From an uncultured Erysipelotrichaceae bacterium (lineage in GTDB: Bacteria; Bacillota_I; Bacilli_A; Erysipelotrichales; Erysipelotrichaceae): a stretch of DNA of 57,735 nucleotides. The DNA is taken from NCBI GenBank assembly GCA_902775735.1, contig CACYNH010000013.1:1-57735 (forward strand). The letters are read 5' to 3'. Under the pieces are notes generated by a model, which was given only the letters and a program-made list of their open reading frames with translations, did not search any database and was not told the origin of the DNA. A program made the translations under genes and the position numbers. This document shows positions 7,390 through 14,835 of the stretch, piece by piece; position 1 is the first letter of the stretch; each line of letters begins with the position of its first letter.

Positions 7390-8289
7390 TCAGCAGCCAT
7401 GGCTCTTCGGCAGCATTGCCGCGCCGATGATGCCCGGTTCTTCAAGAGCAGCCAGAACGAACGGTGTGTCATGAACCGCTGTATGGGACATGGACTTGTA
7501 CTGTTCGATGACGCCCGGCAGGAACTTGTCAGCAGACTTCATCATGCCGCCGCCCAGAACGAAGATGTCCGGGTCGCAGACGCACGCGATGGTCGCGAAG
7601 TACTGGCCGAGGTCCTTTTCGAATTCTTCGACAGCAGCCTTTGCGAAAGGATCGCCTTCCTGTGCCTTGTCAAAAACAACGCCGGTATGTTTAACCTTCT
7701 CGCCGGAAGCCTTTTCATACTTTCTCTTGAGACCTGTGCCGGAAGCTTCGTTTTCGATCGCGCCGACGTTCAGGTAGTTCACCTTTTCACGGTTGCGGTC
7801 AATGATGATGTTGGCGACTTCGCCGCCGAAGCCGTGCTTGCCGGAAACTGTCTTGCCGTCAACGACGAGACAGCCGCCGATGCCGGTGGAGATTGTGGTG
7901 TAGAAGACATAGTTGAGACCCTTGCCGGCGCCGACGAGAGCTTCCGCAAGAGCGGCGACGTTGGCGTCGTTGTCAAGGAACGCGGGCATGCCGAATTCCT
8001 TGCTCATTTCATCAGCGAACGGATAGCCTGCAAAGCCCGGAAGGTTGGTGGACAGGACCATGCAGCCGGCCTTTGTGTCAACCGGACCCGGAACGCCGAT
8101 GCCGATGCCTGAGCATTCTTTCCACTCAGGGATCTCGCGGACCAGGGATTTGATGTTGGCCATGACTCTGGCAGGGCCTTCCTGACCGTAGGAAGGGCCT
8201 TTTACCTGCGCGAGAACCTGACCGTCTTCAGTGATTTTAGCGACACGGACATTGGTTCCGCCAAGGTCGATACCGAGATAACATTTCAT
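7390..8289 (-). CDS. ROK-family sugar kinase (glucokinase-like) without the zinc site
   Basis: 299 residues. The ATP motif DLGGTNVRVA is at 7-16, and the substrate motifs LDNDANVAA and STGIGGCLV follow. The usual ROK zinc site (a His in GEIGH and CxCGxxGCxE) is absent: the region reads GGEVANII and then AIENEASGTGL, so no ligand remains. It probably phosphorylates a hexose such as glucose, fructose or an amino sugar; the exact substrate cannot be read. The start at 8289 has AAGGAGG 12 bases upstream, better than the in-frame codon 19 positions earlier. It is divergent from a TetR gene. Confidence 0.87.
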   Translation of the reverse strand: MKCYLGIDLGGTNVRVAKITEDGQVLAQVKGPSYGQEGPARVMANIKSLVREIPEWKECSGIGIGVPGPVDTKAGCMVLSTNLPGFAGYPFADEMSKEFGMPAFLDNDANVAALAEALVGAGKGLNYVFYTTISTGIGGCLVVDGKTVSGKHGFGGEVANIIIDRNREKVNYLNVGAIENEASGTGLKRKYEKASGEKVKHTGVVFDKAQEGDPFAKAAVEEFEKDLGQYFATIACVCDPDIFVLGGGMMKSADKFLPGVIEQYKSMSHTAVHDTPFVLAALEEPGIIGAAMLPKSHGC

Positions 8290-8383
8290 AGATTCTATGA
8301 TCCTCCTTAAGATAAATGATTTCCTCTGTCTCAATTTTATATTCACTGATTTTCAAAAGCAATAAATGTATTCTCCGGTTCAG

Positions 8384-8398
8384 ATCACTTCATGTGAT
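8384..8398. promoter_or_regulatory. Operator-like palindrome between ROK kinase and TetR genes
   Basis: ATCAC-TTCAT-GTGAT, perfect 5-base arms, 15 bases upstream of the -10 box of the TetR gene and so over its -35 position. It is a plausible TetR autoregulatory site; inference only. Confidence 0.4.
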
Positions 8399-8409
8399 TT
8401 TTGCTGTTC

Positions 8410-8418
8410 TGCTATAAT
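8410..8418 (+). promoter_or_regulatory. Extended -10 promoter of the TetR gene (leaderless)
   Basis: TGC-TATAAT (8410-8418), 8 bases, then ATG at 8427. No ribosome binding site is present. Confidence 0.6.
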
Positions 8419-8426
8419 GAAGCCGT

Positions 8427-8993
8427 ATGAGCGCACCCGGAAGAAGCGAGAAAACCAAATACAGACTGGCTGAAGCGGTCAAGGAATGCATGAAGACAAC
8501 GCCGCTTGAGGACATCACCATCAAGCAGATTGTTTCGGTATGCGGGCTGACAAGGCAGACCTTCTACCGCAATTTCATGGACCGCGACGATCTGATCAAC
8601 TGGTATTTCAATATTATCCTCGATGAGTCGTTCCGCCAGATGGGCAGCGGAAAAACCGTCTATGACGGACTGGTCAGGAAGTTTGAATATATCCGTGAGG
8701 AACATCTGTTCTTTTCAGCCGCCTTCCGCACCGACACCCAGAACAGCCTCAAGGAACATGATTTCCGGATGATCTATGATTTCTACCGGAACCTGATCAG
8801 GAAAAAGACAGGCAGCTTCCCCGATGAAGAGATCAGCGCCCTGCTGGAAATGTACTGCCAGTCGTCGGTTTACATGACCGTCAAATGGGTGCTTTCCGAC
8901 ATGCCCTCCTCGGAAAAAGCGCTGGCTTCACTGATGCTGGAGGCGATGCCTCCGAAACTTTGTGAACTGTTCCGGAAGCTTGAACTTATATGA
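8427..8993 (+). CDS. TetR/AcrR-family regulator
   Basis: 188 residues with an N-terminal TetR helix-turn-helix (about 8-55: TTPLEDITIKQIVSVCGL, then RQTFYRNFMDRDDL) and a helical C-terminal domain of the short TetR_C type seen in DhaS-like regulators. It lies directly upstream of the FucO-like dehydrogenase on the same strand but ends at its own terminator. The start has no ribosome binding site and sits 8 bases after TATAAT, so translation is probably leaderless. The effector is unknown; fucO and the divergent kinase are the nearest targets. Confidence 0.88.
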   Translation: MSAPGRSEKTKYRLAEAVKECMKTTPLEDITIKQIVSVCGLTRQTFYRNFMDRDDLINWYFNIILDESFRQMGSGKTVYDGLVRKFEYIREEHLFFSAAFRTDTQNSLKEHDFRMIYDFYRNLIRKKTGSFPDEEISALLEMYCQSSVYMTVKWVLSDMPSSEKALASLMLEAMPPKLCELFRKLELI

Positions 8994-8998
8994 GTCCA

Positions 8999-9036
8999 AA
9001 GACGTTACAAATTGCTTCATGTGTAACGTCTTTTTT
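8999..9036 (+). terminator. Terminator after the TetR gene
   Basis: Perfect 11-bp stem AAGACGTTACA/TGTAACGTCTT, 12-base loop, six Ts. Confidence 0.85.
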
Positions 9037-9050
9037 CTTTTTCCGTTCGC

Positions 9051-9082
9051 TAAAATGAAATTGTTAAAAAATTAACAGGAGG
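9051..9082 (+). promoter_or_regulatory. fucO promoter region with Rex-like operator
   Basis: A -10 like TAAAAT (9051-9056) is followed by TTGTTAAAAAATTAACA (9061-9077). This matches the clostridial Rex consensus TTGTTAANNNNTTAACAA at all but the last base. The ribosome binding site GGAGG (9078-9082) abuts it. Rex represses fermentation genes when NADH is low relative to NAD+, which suits an NADH-dependent alcohol dehydrogenase. A TetR site is the alternative. Confidence 0.6.
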
Positions 9083-9089
9083 ATAAAAA

Positions 9090-10241
9090 ATGGCTAACAG
9101 ATTCATCTTGAACGAAACATCCTACCATGGCGCAGGCGCGATCAAAGAGATCGTCACAGAATTCCAGGCCCGCGGCTTCAAAAAGGCTTTCGTCGCTTCC
9201 GACCCTGACCTCGTCAAGTTCGGCGTCACAGCCAAGGTTACAGACCTGCTCGACGCAGCCGGCATCGCCTATGAACTCTATTCCAACATTCAGCCCAACC
9301 CGACAATCGAAAACGTACAGACCGGCGTCAAGGCTTTCGCGGACGCAGGCGCTGACATGATCATCGCGATCGGCGGCGGCTCCTCCATGGACACATCCAA
9401 GGCAATCGGCATCATCAACACAAACCCTGAATTCGCTGATGTCAGATCCCTCGAGGGCGTTGCTCCGACAAAGAACCCGTGCACACCGATCTTCGCAGTT
9501 CCGACAACAGCCGGCACAGCTGCTGAAGTTACAATCAACTATGTCATCACAGACCCGGAAAACAAGAGAAAGTTCGTCTGCGTCGACGCTCATGACATCC
9601 CTGTCATCGCGTTCGTTGACCCTGAGATGATGTTTTCCATGCCCAGAGGTCTGACCGCCGCTACAGGTATGGACGCCCTGACACACGCAATCGAAGGCTA
9701 CATCACAGCCGGTGCCTGGGAACTCTCCGACATGTTCCACATCAAGGCGATCCAGATCATCGCCAGAAGCCTGAGAGCCGCTGTTGAAAACGACCCGAAG
9801 GGCAGAGAAGACATGGCTCTTGCGCAGTACATCGCAGGTATGGGCTTCTCCAACGTCGGTCTTGGTGTTGACCACTCCATGGCTCACACACTGTCCGCTT
9901 ACTATGGCATGCCTCACGGCAAGGCCTGCGCGACACTGCTGCCGACAGTTATGGCTTACAACGCTGAATGCACAGGTGAAAAGTACAGAGACATCGCTGA
10001 CGCGTTCGGAGTCGAAGGCGCTTATACAATGCCACTTGAAGAAGCACGCGCTGCCGCTGTTGCCGCAGTTAAGAAACTCGGCGAAGATGTCGGTATCGTC
10101 ATGAGCCTCAAGGACGTTGTTCCGATGGAAGACGTTGACGCTCTGTCCGCTGACGCTCTGAAGGACGCCTGCACACCGGGCAACCCGAAGCCTGTCACAG
10201 TCGAAGACATCAAGGCTATGTTCCTGAGTCTGATGAAATAA
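9090..10241 (+). CDS. fucO: Iron-containing alcohol dehydrogenase, lactaldehyde reductase type
   Basis: 383 residues, closely resembling E. coli FucO over its full length, with shared stretches such as NPEFADVRSLEG, TTAGTAAEVTINYVITD and GMGFSNVGLG. Metal ligands corresponding to those of FucO are Asp195, His199, His262 and His276, and the NAD-binding GGGSSMD is at 96-101. FucO reduces L-lactaldehyde to 1,2-propanediol with NADH; a broader aldehyde reductase role is also possible because no fucose or rhamnose genes are in the window. Codon use is strongly biased (for example Thr ACA), as in highly expressed genes. Control by the Rex-like box just upstream is likely. Confidence 0.92.
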   Translation: MANRFILNETSYHGAGAIKEIVTEFQARGFKKAFVASDPDLVKFGVTAKVTDLLDAAGIAYELYSNIQPNPTIENVQTGVKAFADAGADMIIAIGGGSSMDTSKAIGIINTNPEFADVRSLEGVAPTKNPCTPIFAVPTTAGTAAEVTINYVITDPENKRKFVCVDAHDIPVIAFVDPEMMFSMPRGLTAATGMDALTHAIEGYITAGAWELSDMFHIKAIQIIARSLRAAVENDPKGREDMALAQYIAGMGFSNVGLGVDHSMAHTLSAYYGMPHGKACATLLPTVMAYNAECTGEKYRDIADAFGVEGAYTMPLEEARAAAVAAVKKLGEDVGIVMSLKDVVPMEDVDALSADALKDACTPGNPKPVTVEDIKAMFLSLMK

Positions 10242-10265
10242 TCAGAAAGACAGAATTCCGATTTA

Positions 10266-10301
10266 AAAATGCTGTTGTCATCAGATACAACAGCATTTTT
10301 T
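10266..10301. terminator. Bidirectional terminator between fucO and mtnN
   Basis: 13-bp stem AAAATGCTGTTGT/ACAACAGCATTTT with T-runs on both sides, between converging genes. Confidence 0.88.
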
Positions 10302-10306
10302 CTGTT

Positions 10307-11011
10307 CTAGATCAGCTGAATCATTTCCCGGACGGCATCGGCGCACACCTTCGCGGCTCTGGCGGCGAAGATTTCAAAGGAGACTTCCTCGGAATCATCC
10401 GCCTTGTCGGAAATGGCCCGCAGGATGACAAAGGGAACTTTGTTCAGCCAGCACACCTGGGCAATGGCCGCTCCTTCCATCTCCGCGCAGAGACCGCCGA
10501 ACATATCGATGATCTTCTGTTTCTGTTCCTTTGAGGCGATAAACTGGTCGCCTGAGCAGATTCTCCCTTCGAAGATTCCGATGTCCGGGGCGCTTGTCTT
10601 AACTGCCTGTCTTGCGGCGCTTACAAGAGCTTCATCAGCCGGGAAAGCATAAAGGCCTGTATAGGGAATCTCCCCTTTTGCAAAGCCGATCGCAGAAACG
10701 TCATAATCATGCTGGACAGCATCTTTGGAAATGACGATATCGCCGATATTGATTTCCGCGTTCAGCGATCCGGCGACACCGGTATTGATCACAGCGTTCA
10801 CGCCGAACTGCGAGATTAAAGTCTGGGCGCAGATCCCGGCATTGACTTTACCCATGCCGCACTGCACAATCACAGCGTTCTTTCCATCCAGTTTTCCGCT
10901 CACAAATTCCATGCCGGCGATATTTGTTTTCTGTGTTTCCGTCATGGCGGCGATCAGTGATCTGACCTCTTCCTCCATGGCGCCGATGATGCCTGTCATT
11001 CTGTCTGTCAT
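10307..11011 (-). CDS. mtnN: 5'-methylthioadenosine/S-adenosylhomocysteine nucleosidase
   Basis: 234 residues. The enzyme splits adenine from MTA and SAH in methionine salvage and detoxification. GIIGAMEEE carries the catalytic Glu15, AEMEGAA provides Met178-Glu179 for ribose binding, and Asp202 in ISDKAD is the general acid. The start has AAAGAGG at 8 bases. It follows the MATE exporter gene by 16 bases and is probably co-transcribed with it. Confidence 0.95.
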   Translation of the reverse strand: MTDRMTGIIGAMEEEVRSLIAAMTETQKTNIAGMEFVSGKLDGKNAVIVQCGMGKVNAGICAQTLISQFGVNAVINTGVAGSLNAEINIGDIVISKDAVQHDYDVSAIGFAKGEIPYTGLYAFPADEALVSAARQAVKTSAPDIGIFEGRICSGDQFIASKEQKQKIIDMFGGLCAEMEGAAIAQVCWLNKVPFVILRAISDKADDSEEVSFEIFAARAAKVCADAVREMIQLI

Positions 11012-11027
11012 TTTATAATCCTCTTTA

Positions 11028-12428
11028 TCATTTAAGCCATTTTTCTCTCTTCAGCCTGATCAGGAAAATGATTCCCCGGCAGCTGAGTTCAATTGCCATC
11101 GCGATCCACACGCCGTCAAGACCGATCGAGCGGGACAGGAACCAGGCCAGGGTCAGCCGGATGCCCCACATGGAGACAAGATTCATAATTCCCGGCACCA
11201 GTGTGTCCCCCGCGCCTCTTAAAGCGCCTGTCGCCACAATCGAAGCCGCGAACAGCGGTTCTGCCAGCAGTTCATAGCGCAATACCCTTGCGCCGAGAAT
11301 CTGCACCTCTTTGACCGGCGTCAGAAACTCAAACACATAAGGGCAGAAAATATACATTGCCGCCCCGGTCAGTGTCATGACCGCCATACCGGCAAACACG
11401 CTGAGCCAGCCGAAGGAGCGGGCCAGGTCCTTGCGCTGAGCGCCGATGGCCTGACCGACCAGGGTTGTGGCAGCGCTTGAGATTCCATAGCCGGGCATAT
11501 AGCAGATGGATTCCGCCGTGATCGCAAACGAATGGGCGGCGATCGCCGCGGTGCCCAACGGGGCGATGATTCTTGTCGAAACGATCTGGGCCATACTTAA
11601 CGCTGAATTTTCAAGCGCCATCGGAATCCCGATGGAACAGGCTGTTTTCAGCACTTCCTTTTTCACCAGCCAGCTGCCTGAACTGTTGGCCAGGCGGATG
11701 ATTTCCGAGCGCACCGAAGCGCAGTACAGCAGAACGATCATCGTCACAAGCACGGAAAGAGAAGTGCCGAGCTGTGCTCCCAGCACGCCGAGACCGGCGC
11801 CGGGCATCCACATCTCCATTCCCGCGAAACTGACCGTCCGCGAAGGAAAAATCAGGAAAAAGTTGAATACCACATCGAGGAAACACATGACCGTCATTAA
11901 GATGGACGGTGTTTTCATATCGCCGCTGCACTGCAGCATATTCGTCGCCAGACGTGAAAGCTGCCGGCAGGGAATAAACAGGCAGAAACAGCCGAGATAG
12001 GCGGAAGCGTCTTTCCAGAGTGACTCTTCAGCACCAAGCCAGACCGGCAGATGCGGCGCGATGAGAAGACCGATGGCCATGATGGCAAACGAAAAGATCA
12101 GCGTCGCAGCCAGTGACTGCCGGAAGATTGAGGAAGCCTTTTCCCTGTTTCCCGCTCCGGCAGCGTGGGCCACCTGAACGGAGAAACCTGACGCGGCCGT
12201 TCCCAGCATTCCTCCCATCAGCCATGTGCTTGAAGAGACAAGACCGATGGAGGCGGAGGCGGAAGCGCCAAGCACCCCGACCATGGCCGCGTCGATATAC
12301 TGCATGATGATATCGGAGATCTGGGCCAGAATTCCCGGCATGGAAAGACGGGCGACAATCCCCGTTTTTTCTCTGAGGCTGAAGGAGTCCCCGCCCAGCA
12401 TTTTTTCAGAAAGGTTCAAAGCTGACAT
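11028..12428 (-). CDS. MATE-family efflux transporter
   Basis: 466 residues with about twelve membrane helices and the two-fold MATE repeat (MPGILAQISDIIMQYIDAAM near the N-terminus, IPMALENSALSMAQIVSTRI at the start of the second half). It probably exports cationic drugs or metabolites with Na+ or H+; the substrate is unknown. Of two nearby ATGs, that at 12428 is preferred because a TGCTATAAT box ends 7 bases upstream; the other (12437) overlaps the box. There is no ribosome binding site, so the message is probably leaderless. Confidence 0.9.
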   Translation of the reverse strand: MSALNLSEKMLGGDSFSLREKTGIVARLSMPGILAQISDIIMQYIDAAMVGVLGASASASIGLVSSSTWLMGGMLGTAASGFSVQVAHAAGAGNREKASSIFRQSLAATLIFSFAIMAIGLLIAPHLPVWLGAEESLWKDASAYLGCFCLFIPCRQLSRLATNMLQCSGDMKTPSILMTVMCFLDVVFNFFLIFPSRTVSFAGMEMWMPGAGLGVLGAQLGTSLSVLVTMIVLLYCASVRSEIIRLANSSGSWLVKKEVLKTACSIGIPMALENSALSMAQIVSTRIIAPLGTAAIAAHSFAITAESICYMPGYGISSAATTLVGQAIGAQRKDLARSFGWLSVFAGMAVMTLTGAAMYIFCPYVFEFLTPVKEVQILGARVLRYELLAEPLFAASIVATGALRGAGDTLVPGIMNLVSMWGIRLTLAWFLSRSIGLDGVWIAMAIELSCRGIIFLIRLKREKWLK

Positions 12429-12435
12429 GGACAAC

Positions 12436-12444
12436 ATTATAGCA
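12436..12444 (-). promoter_or_regulatory. Extended -10 promoter of the MATE-mtnN operon (leaderless)
   Basis: TGC-TATAAT on the minus strand (12444-12436), 7 bases, then ATG at 12428. Confidence 0.6.
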
Positions 12445-12473
12445 CCCGTCCGCCGTTTTGGAGGCGGGGATAC

Positions 12474-12502
12474 AAAAAGAGCAGTTCCCTGAGGAACCGC
12501 TC
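12474..12502 (-). terminator. Terminator of the MscS-type gene
   Basis: GAGCGGTTCC/GGAACTGCTC stem with one G-T pair, then five Ts on the minus strand. Confidence 0.85.
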
Positions 12503-12515
12503 ACTATCATTGAAT

Positions 12516-13310
12516 TCAGTTGTTGATGATACGGACAGCCGGTGCTGTGATGCCGTACTTGCCGAAGCCCTTGGCGATGGTTCTGATCAGGGCCTCTCTT
12601 GTGGCGATGTAGTCTTCCTTGGCTACCCAGCATCTGCCTGCCAGTTCAGCCGCTGTGTCGCTGCCGCCGGTGACTGTCGCTGTTGCGCCCGGATCCTTGA
12701 GGACTTTGTCGTTGGCTTCAAAAGCGGCCAGGATGACTCTGAGGGCCAGATCAAGATCGGCGTCCTTGCCGATGGTGAAGCTCAGGTCGATTCTTCTTGT
12801 GTCATTGGCTGTGTAGTTGACAACGTTGGCTGCCATGAGGCTGCCGTTGGGAATTGTGATCTTTGTGTTCTGCGGTGTTGTGATGACTGTGTAGAACAGG
12901 CCGATTTCAGTGACTGTGCCTTCAGCGCCTGCTGTGGAGACGAAGTCGCCGACATTGAACGGTCTGAACAGCATGATCATGATGCCGCCGGCCACATTGC
13001 CGAGAGCTCCCTGCAGCGCCATACCGACAGCGATACCGGCAGAGGCCAGAACAGCGATGATGGATGCCATCGGAACGCCGAGGATGCCGATCACACAGAT
13101 TGCCAGAATAATATAGAGAACTGTCTTGATGATGTTGTTGGTGAACTTGGCAACAGTCGGGTCCAGCTTGCCGACTGCGGGAATCTTATCAATTGCCTTG
13201 AGGATTGCCTTGATAATAACCTTGCCGATGAACCAGGCGAAAATTGCGAGAACAACGCGGATCGCGCCGTCAGTGCCGAATTCAGTAAGTTTCTTGATTA
13301 CGTTTTCCAT
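12516..13310 (-). CDS. MscS-family small-conductance mechanosensitive channel
   Basis: 264 residues: about three N-terminal membrane helices, a glycine/alanine-rich pore helix (GMALQGALGNVAGGIMIM), then the cytosolic beta domain (FNVGDFV; ITIPNGSLM) and an alpha/beta C-terminal part. It releases solutes on osmotic down-shock. The length is that of a minimal MscS. The start at 13310 has GGGGGAAAG upstream; an earlier ATG seven codons before lacks a site. It is a single gene with its own terminator. Confidence 0.93.
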   Translation of the reverse strand: MENVIKKLTEFGTDGAIRVVLAIFAWFIGKVIIKAILKAIDKIPAVGKLDPTVAKFTNNIIKTVLYIILAICVIGILGVPMASIIAVLASAGIAVGMALQGALGNVAGGIMIMLFRPFNVGDFVSTAGAEGTVTEIGLFYTVITTPQNTKITIPNGSLMAANVVNYTANDTRRIDLSFTIGKDADLDLALRVILAAFEANDKVLKDPGATATVTGGSDTAAELAGRCWVAKEDYIATREALIRTIAKGFGKYGITAPAVRIINN

Positions 13311-13373
13311 TTTCTTTCCCCCCGCAGGCATATACTGCCTGCACGCTTATTTTACCACAGCCTCAACACAATG

Positions 13374-13399
13374 AAAGAGCCAGGCATCCTGCCCGGCTC
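13374..13399 (-). terminator. Probable terminator of the carbohydrate-binding lipoprotein gene
   Basis: GAGCCGGGCA/TGCCTGGCTC stem followed by a short T-run (TTTC). Confidence 0.6.
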
Positions 13400-13421
13400 A
13401 GATTCCGTCAAGTTCTCTCCT

Positions 13422-14708
13422 TTAAGGACGTCCATGTCCTCCAAAACCGCCCTGCTGGCCTCCCATCATGCCGCCGCCCATCATGGAATTGGTGATGGAG
13501 GTGACCTGGGATCCGTTGACATAGACTGTGCCGCCGGTCATCTCAGCGCTATAGTCATAATCGAATGCGAACTGGGCTGAGATATTGACAGTGCCGCCGC
13601 TGATGTAGATGTAGCCGTTGGAGTCAAGGGCATCGGTGTCGCCTGCGCCCATATTGACATTCAGCTCACCGCCGGTGATTTCAAGAGTCGGCGTATAGAC
13701 GGTTGTCTTGAAGGCGGCGTTGATGCCGTCATCGCTGGCGTTGATATCAATACTGCCGCCGTTGATCTGCACATAGGTTCCTTCGATGCCTTCGGCCGCG
13801 TCGATGTTCAGGCTGCCGCCGTCGATCTGCACGCCGAGATTGCCGTGGATGCCGTCATCGGCAGCGTTGATATCCAGTGTTCCGCCGCAGATATAGACAT
13901 AGCCGGTTGTGTTATCCTCGTCATTTTCGACCTGGATGCCGTCGTTGCCGGAAGTGATGGAAACGGTGCCGCCGCTGATGCGGACAGAATCGTTTGCCTC
14001 AATGCCGTCAGCGTTTGCGGTGATCGTATAGGTTCCTCCGGTGATCTTGAGGTCATCCTTGCATGCGATGCCGTTGTCGGTGGACTTGACTGTCAGTGTA
14101 CCAAGACCGTTGAGCACCAGATCATCTTTCGAGAAGATGACGGCGTCGGTGCTGGTTTCGCCGTCGGCTGTGAATGTGCCGGTGACAGTCATTGTGTTAT
14201 CGGACTCTGTCGTTGTGACAAAGACTTTGTCAGCGCTGACAACATAAATGACTGGGGAATCTGTATTGGTGACATTGACGCCATTGAGGACAAGCTGCAC
14301 TTTGGCGCTGTCATCCGCTTCAATCCTGACTGTGACTTCGCTGGCTGTGCCGCTCAGGACATAGACGCCTTCATCAGTGATACTGACGTCCTGATTGCTG
14401 GTTAATGTGATGTATTGCGCATTGCTGAGATCAGCTGTCTGGGCAAGGTCGCGGTCGCTGAAGAAATCCGTGGCGTCAAACAGTCCGGTCGAAGTGACTG
14501 CCGCCGTCGCTGTGACGGATGTCTGATTCAGGACCGGAGTGACGGTTTCCTGAACCTCTTCTTCCTCTGTCTCTGTTACTTCCGCTGTTTCTTCCTGAAC
14601 TTCAGTCTGGGCATTTGCTTCTTCGCTTTTTGCCGAGCAACCTGCCGCTGTCATTAATATACCGGCCAGGAATGCTGTGGCCATCTTTTTCTTTGTGAGA
14701 GTATTCAT
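13422..14708 (-). CDS. Lipoprotein with Cthe_2159-like carbohydrate-binding beta-helix
   Basis: 428 residues. The N-terminus is a lipoprotein signal (positively charged start, hydrophobic core, lipobox TAAGC), then a Glu/Thr-rich linker and a long repeat domain. Motifs such as ADGIEANDS, DGIQV, ADDGIHG and SDDGINA recur about every 20-25 residues, as in the Cthe_2159/DUF4353 right-handed parallel beta-helix family that binds acidic plant polysaccharides with calcium. The C-terminus is Gly/Met-rich (MMGGGMMGGQQ). The ATG at 14708 has AAGGAG 6 bases upstream. It is transcribed alone. Confidence 0.85.
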   Translation of the reverse strand: MNTLTKKKMATAFLAGILMTAAGCSAKSEEANAQTEVQEETAEVTETEEEEVQETVTPVLNQTSVTATAAVTSTGLFDATDFFSDRDLAQTADLSNAQYITLTSNQDVSITDEGVYVLSGTASEVTVRIEADDSAKVQLVLNGVNVTNTDSPVIYVVSADKVFVTTTESDNTMTVTGTFTADGETSTDAVIFSKDDLVLNGLGTLTVKSTDNGIACKDDLKITGGTYTITANADGIEANDSVRISGGTVSITSGNDGIQVENDEDNTTGYVYICGGTLDINAADDGIHGNLGVQIDGGSLNIDAAEGIEGTYVQINGGSIDINASDDGINAAFKTTVYTPTLEITGGELNVNMGAGDTDALDSNGYIYISGGTVNISAQFAFDYDYSAEMTGGTVYVNGSQVTSITNSMMGGGMMGGQQGGFGGHGRP

Positions 14709-14805
14709 CATGAACTCCTTTCCGCAGGTGTTTTTCCTGTCTGCACAAGTATCGTACCTGCGGATTCTGAACAAATGATGAACATAAACTGCACAGTTTC
14801 TGAAA

Positions 14806-14832
14806 AGAAAAAAGACAGCGCGTTCACGCTGC
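14806..14832 (-). terminator. Terminator of feoB
   Basis: GCAGCG/CGCTGT stem followed by six Ts on the minus strand. Confidence 0.65.
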
Positions 14833-14835
14833 CCA

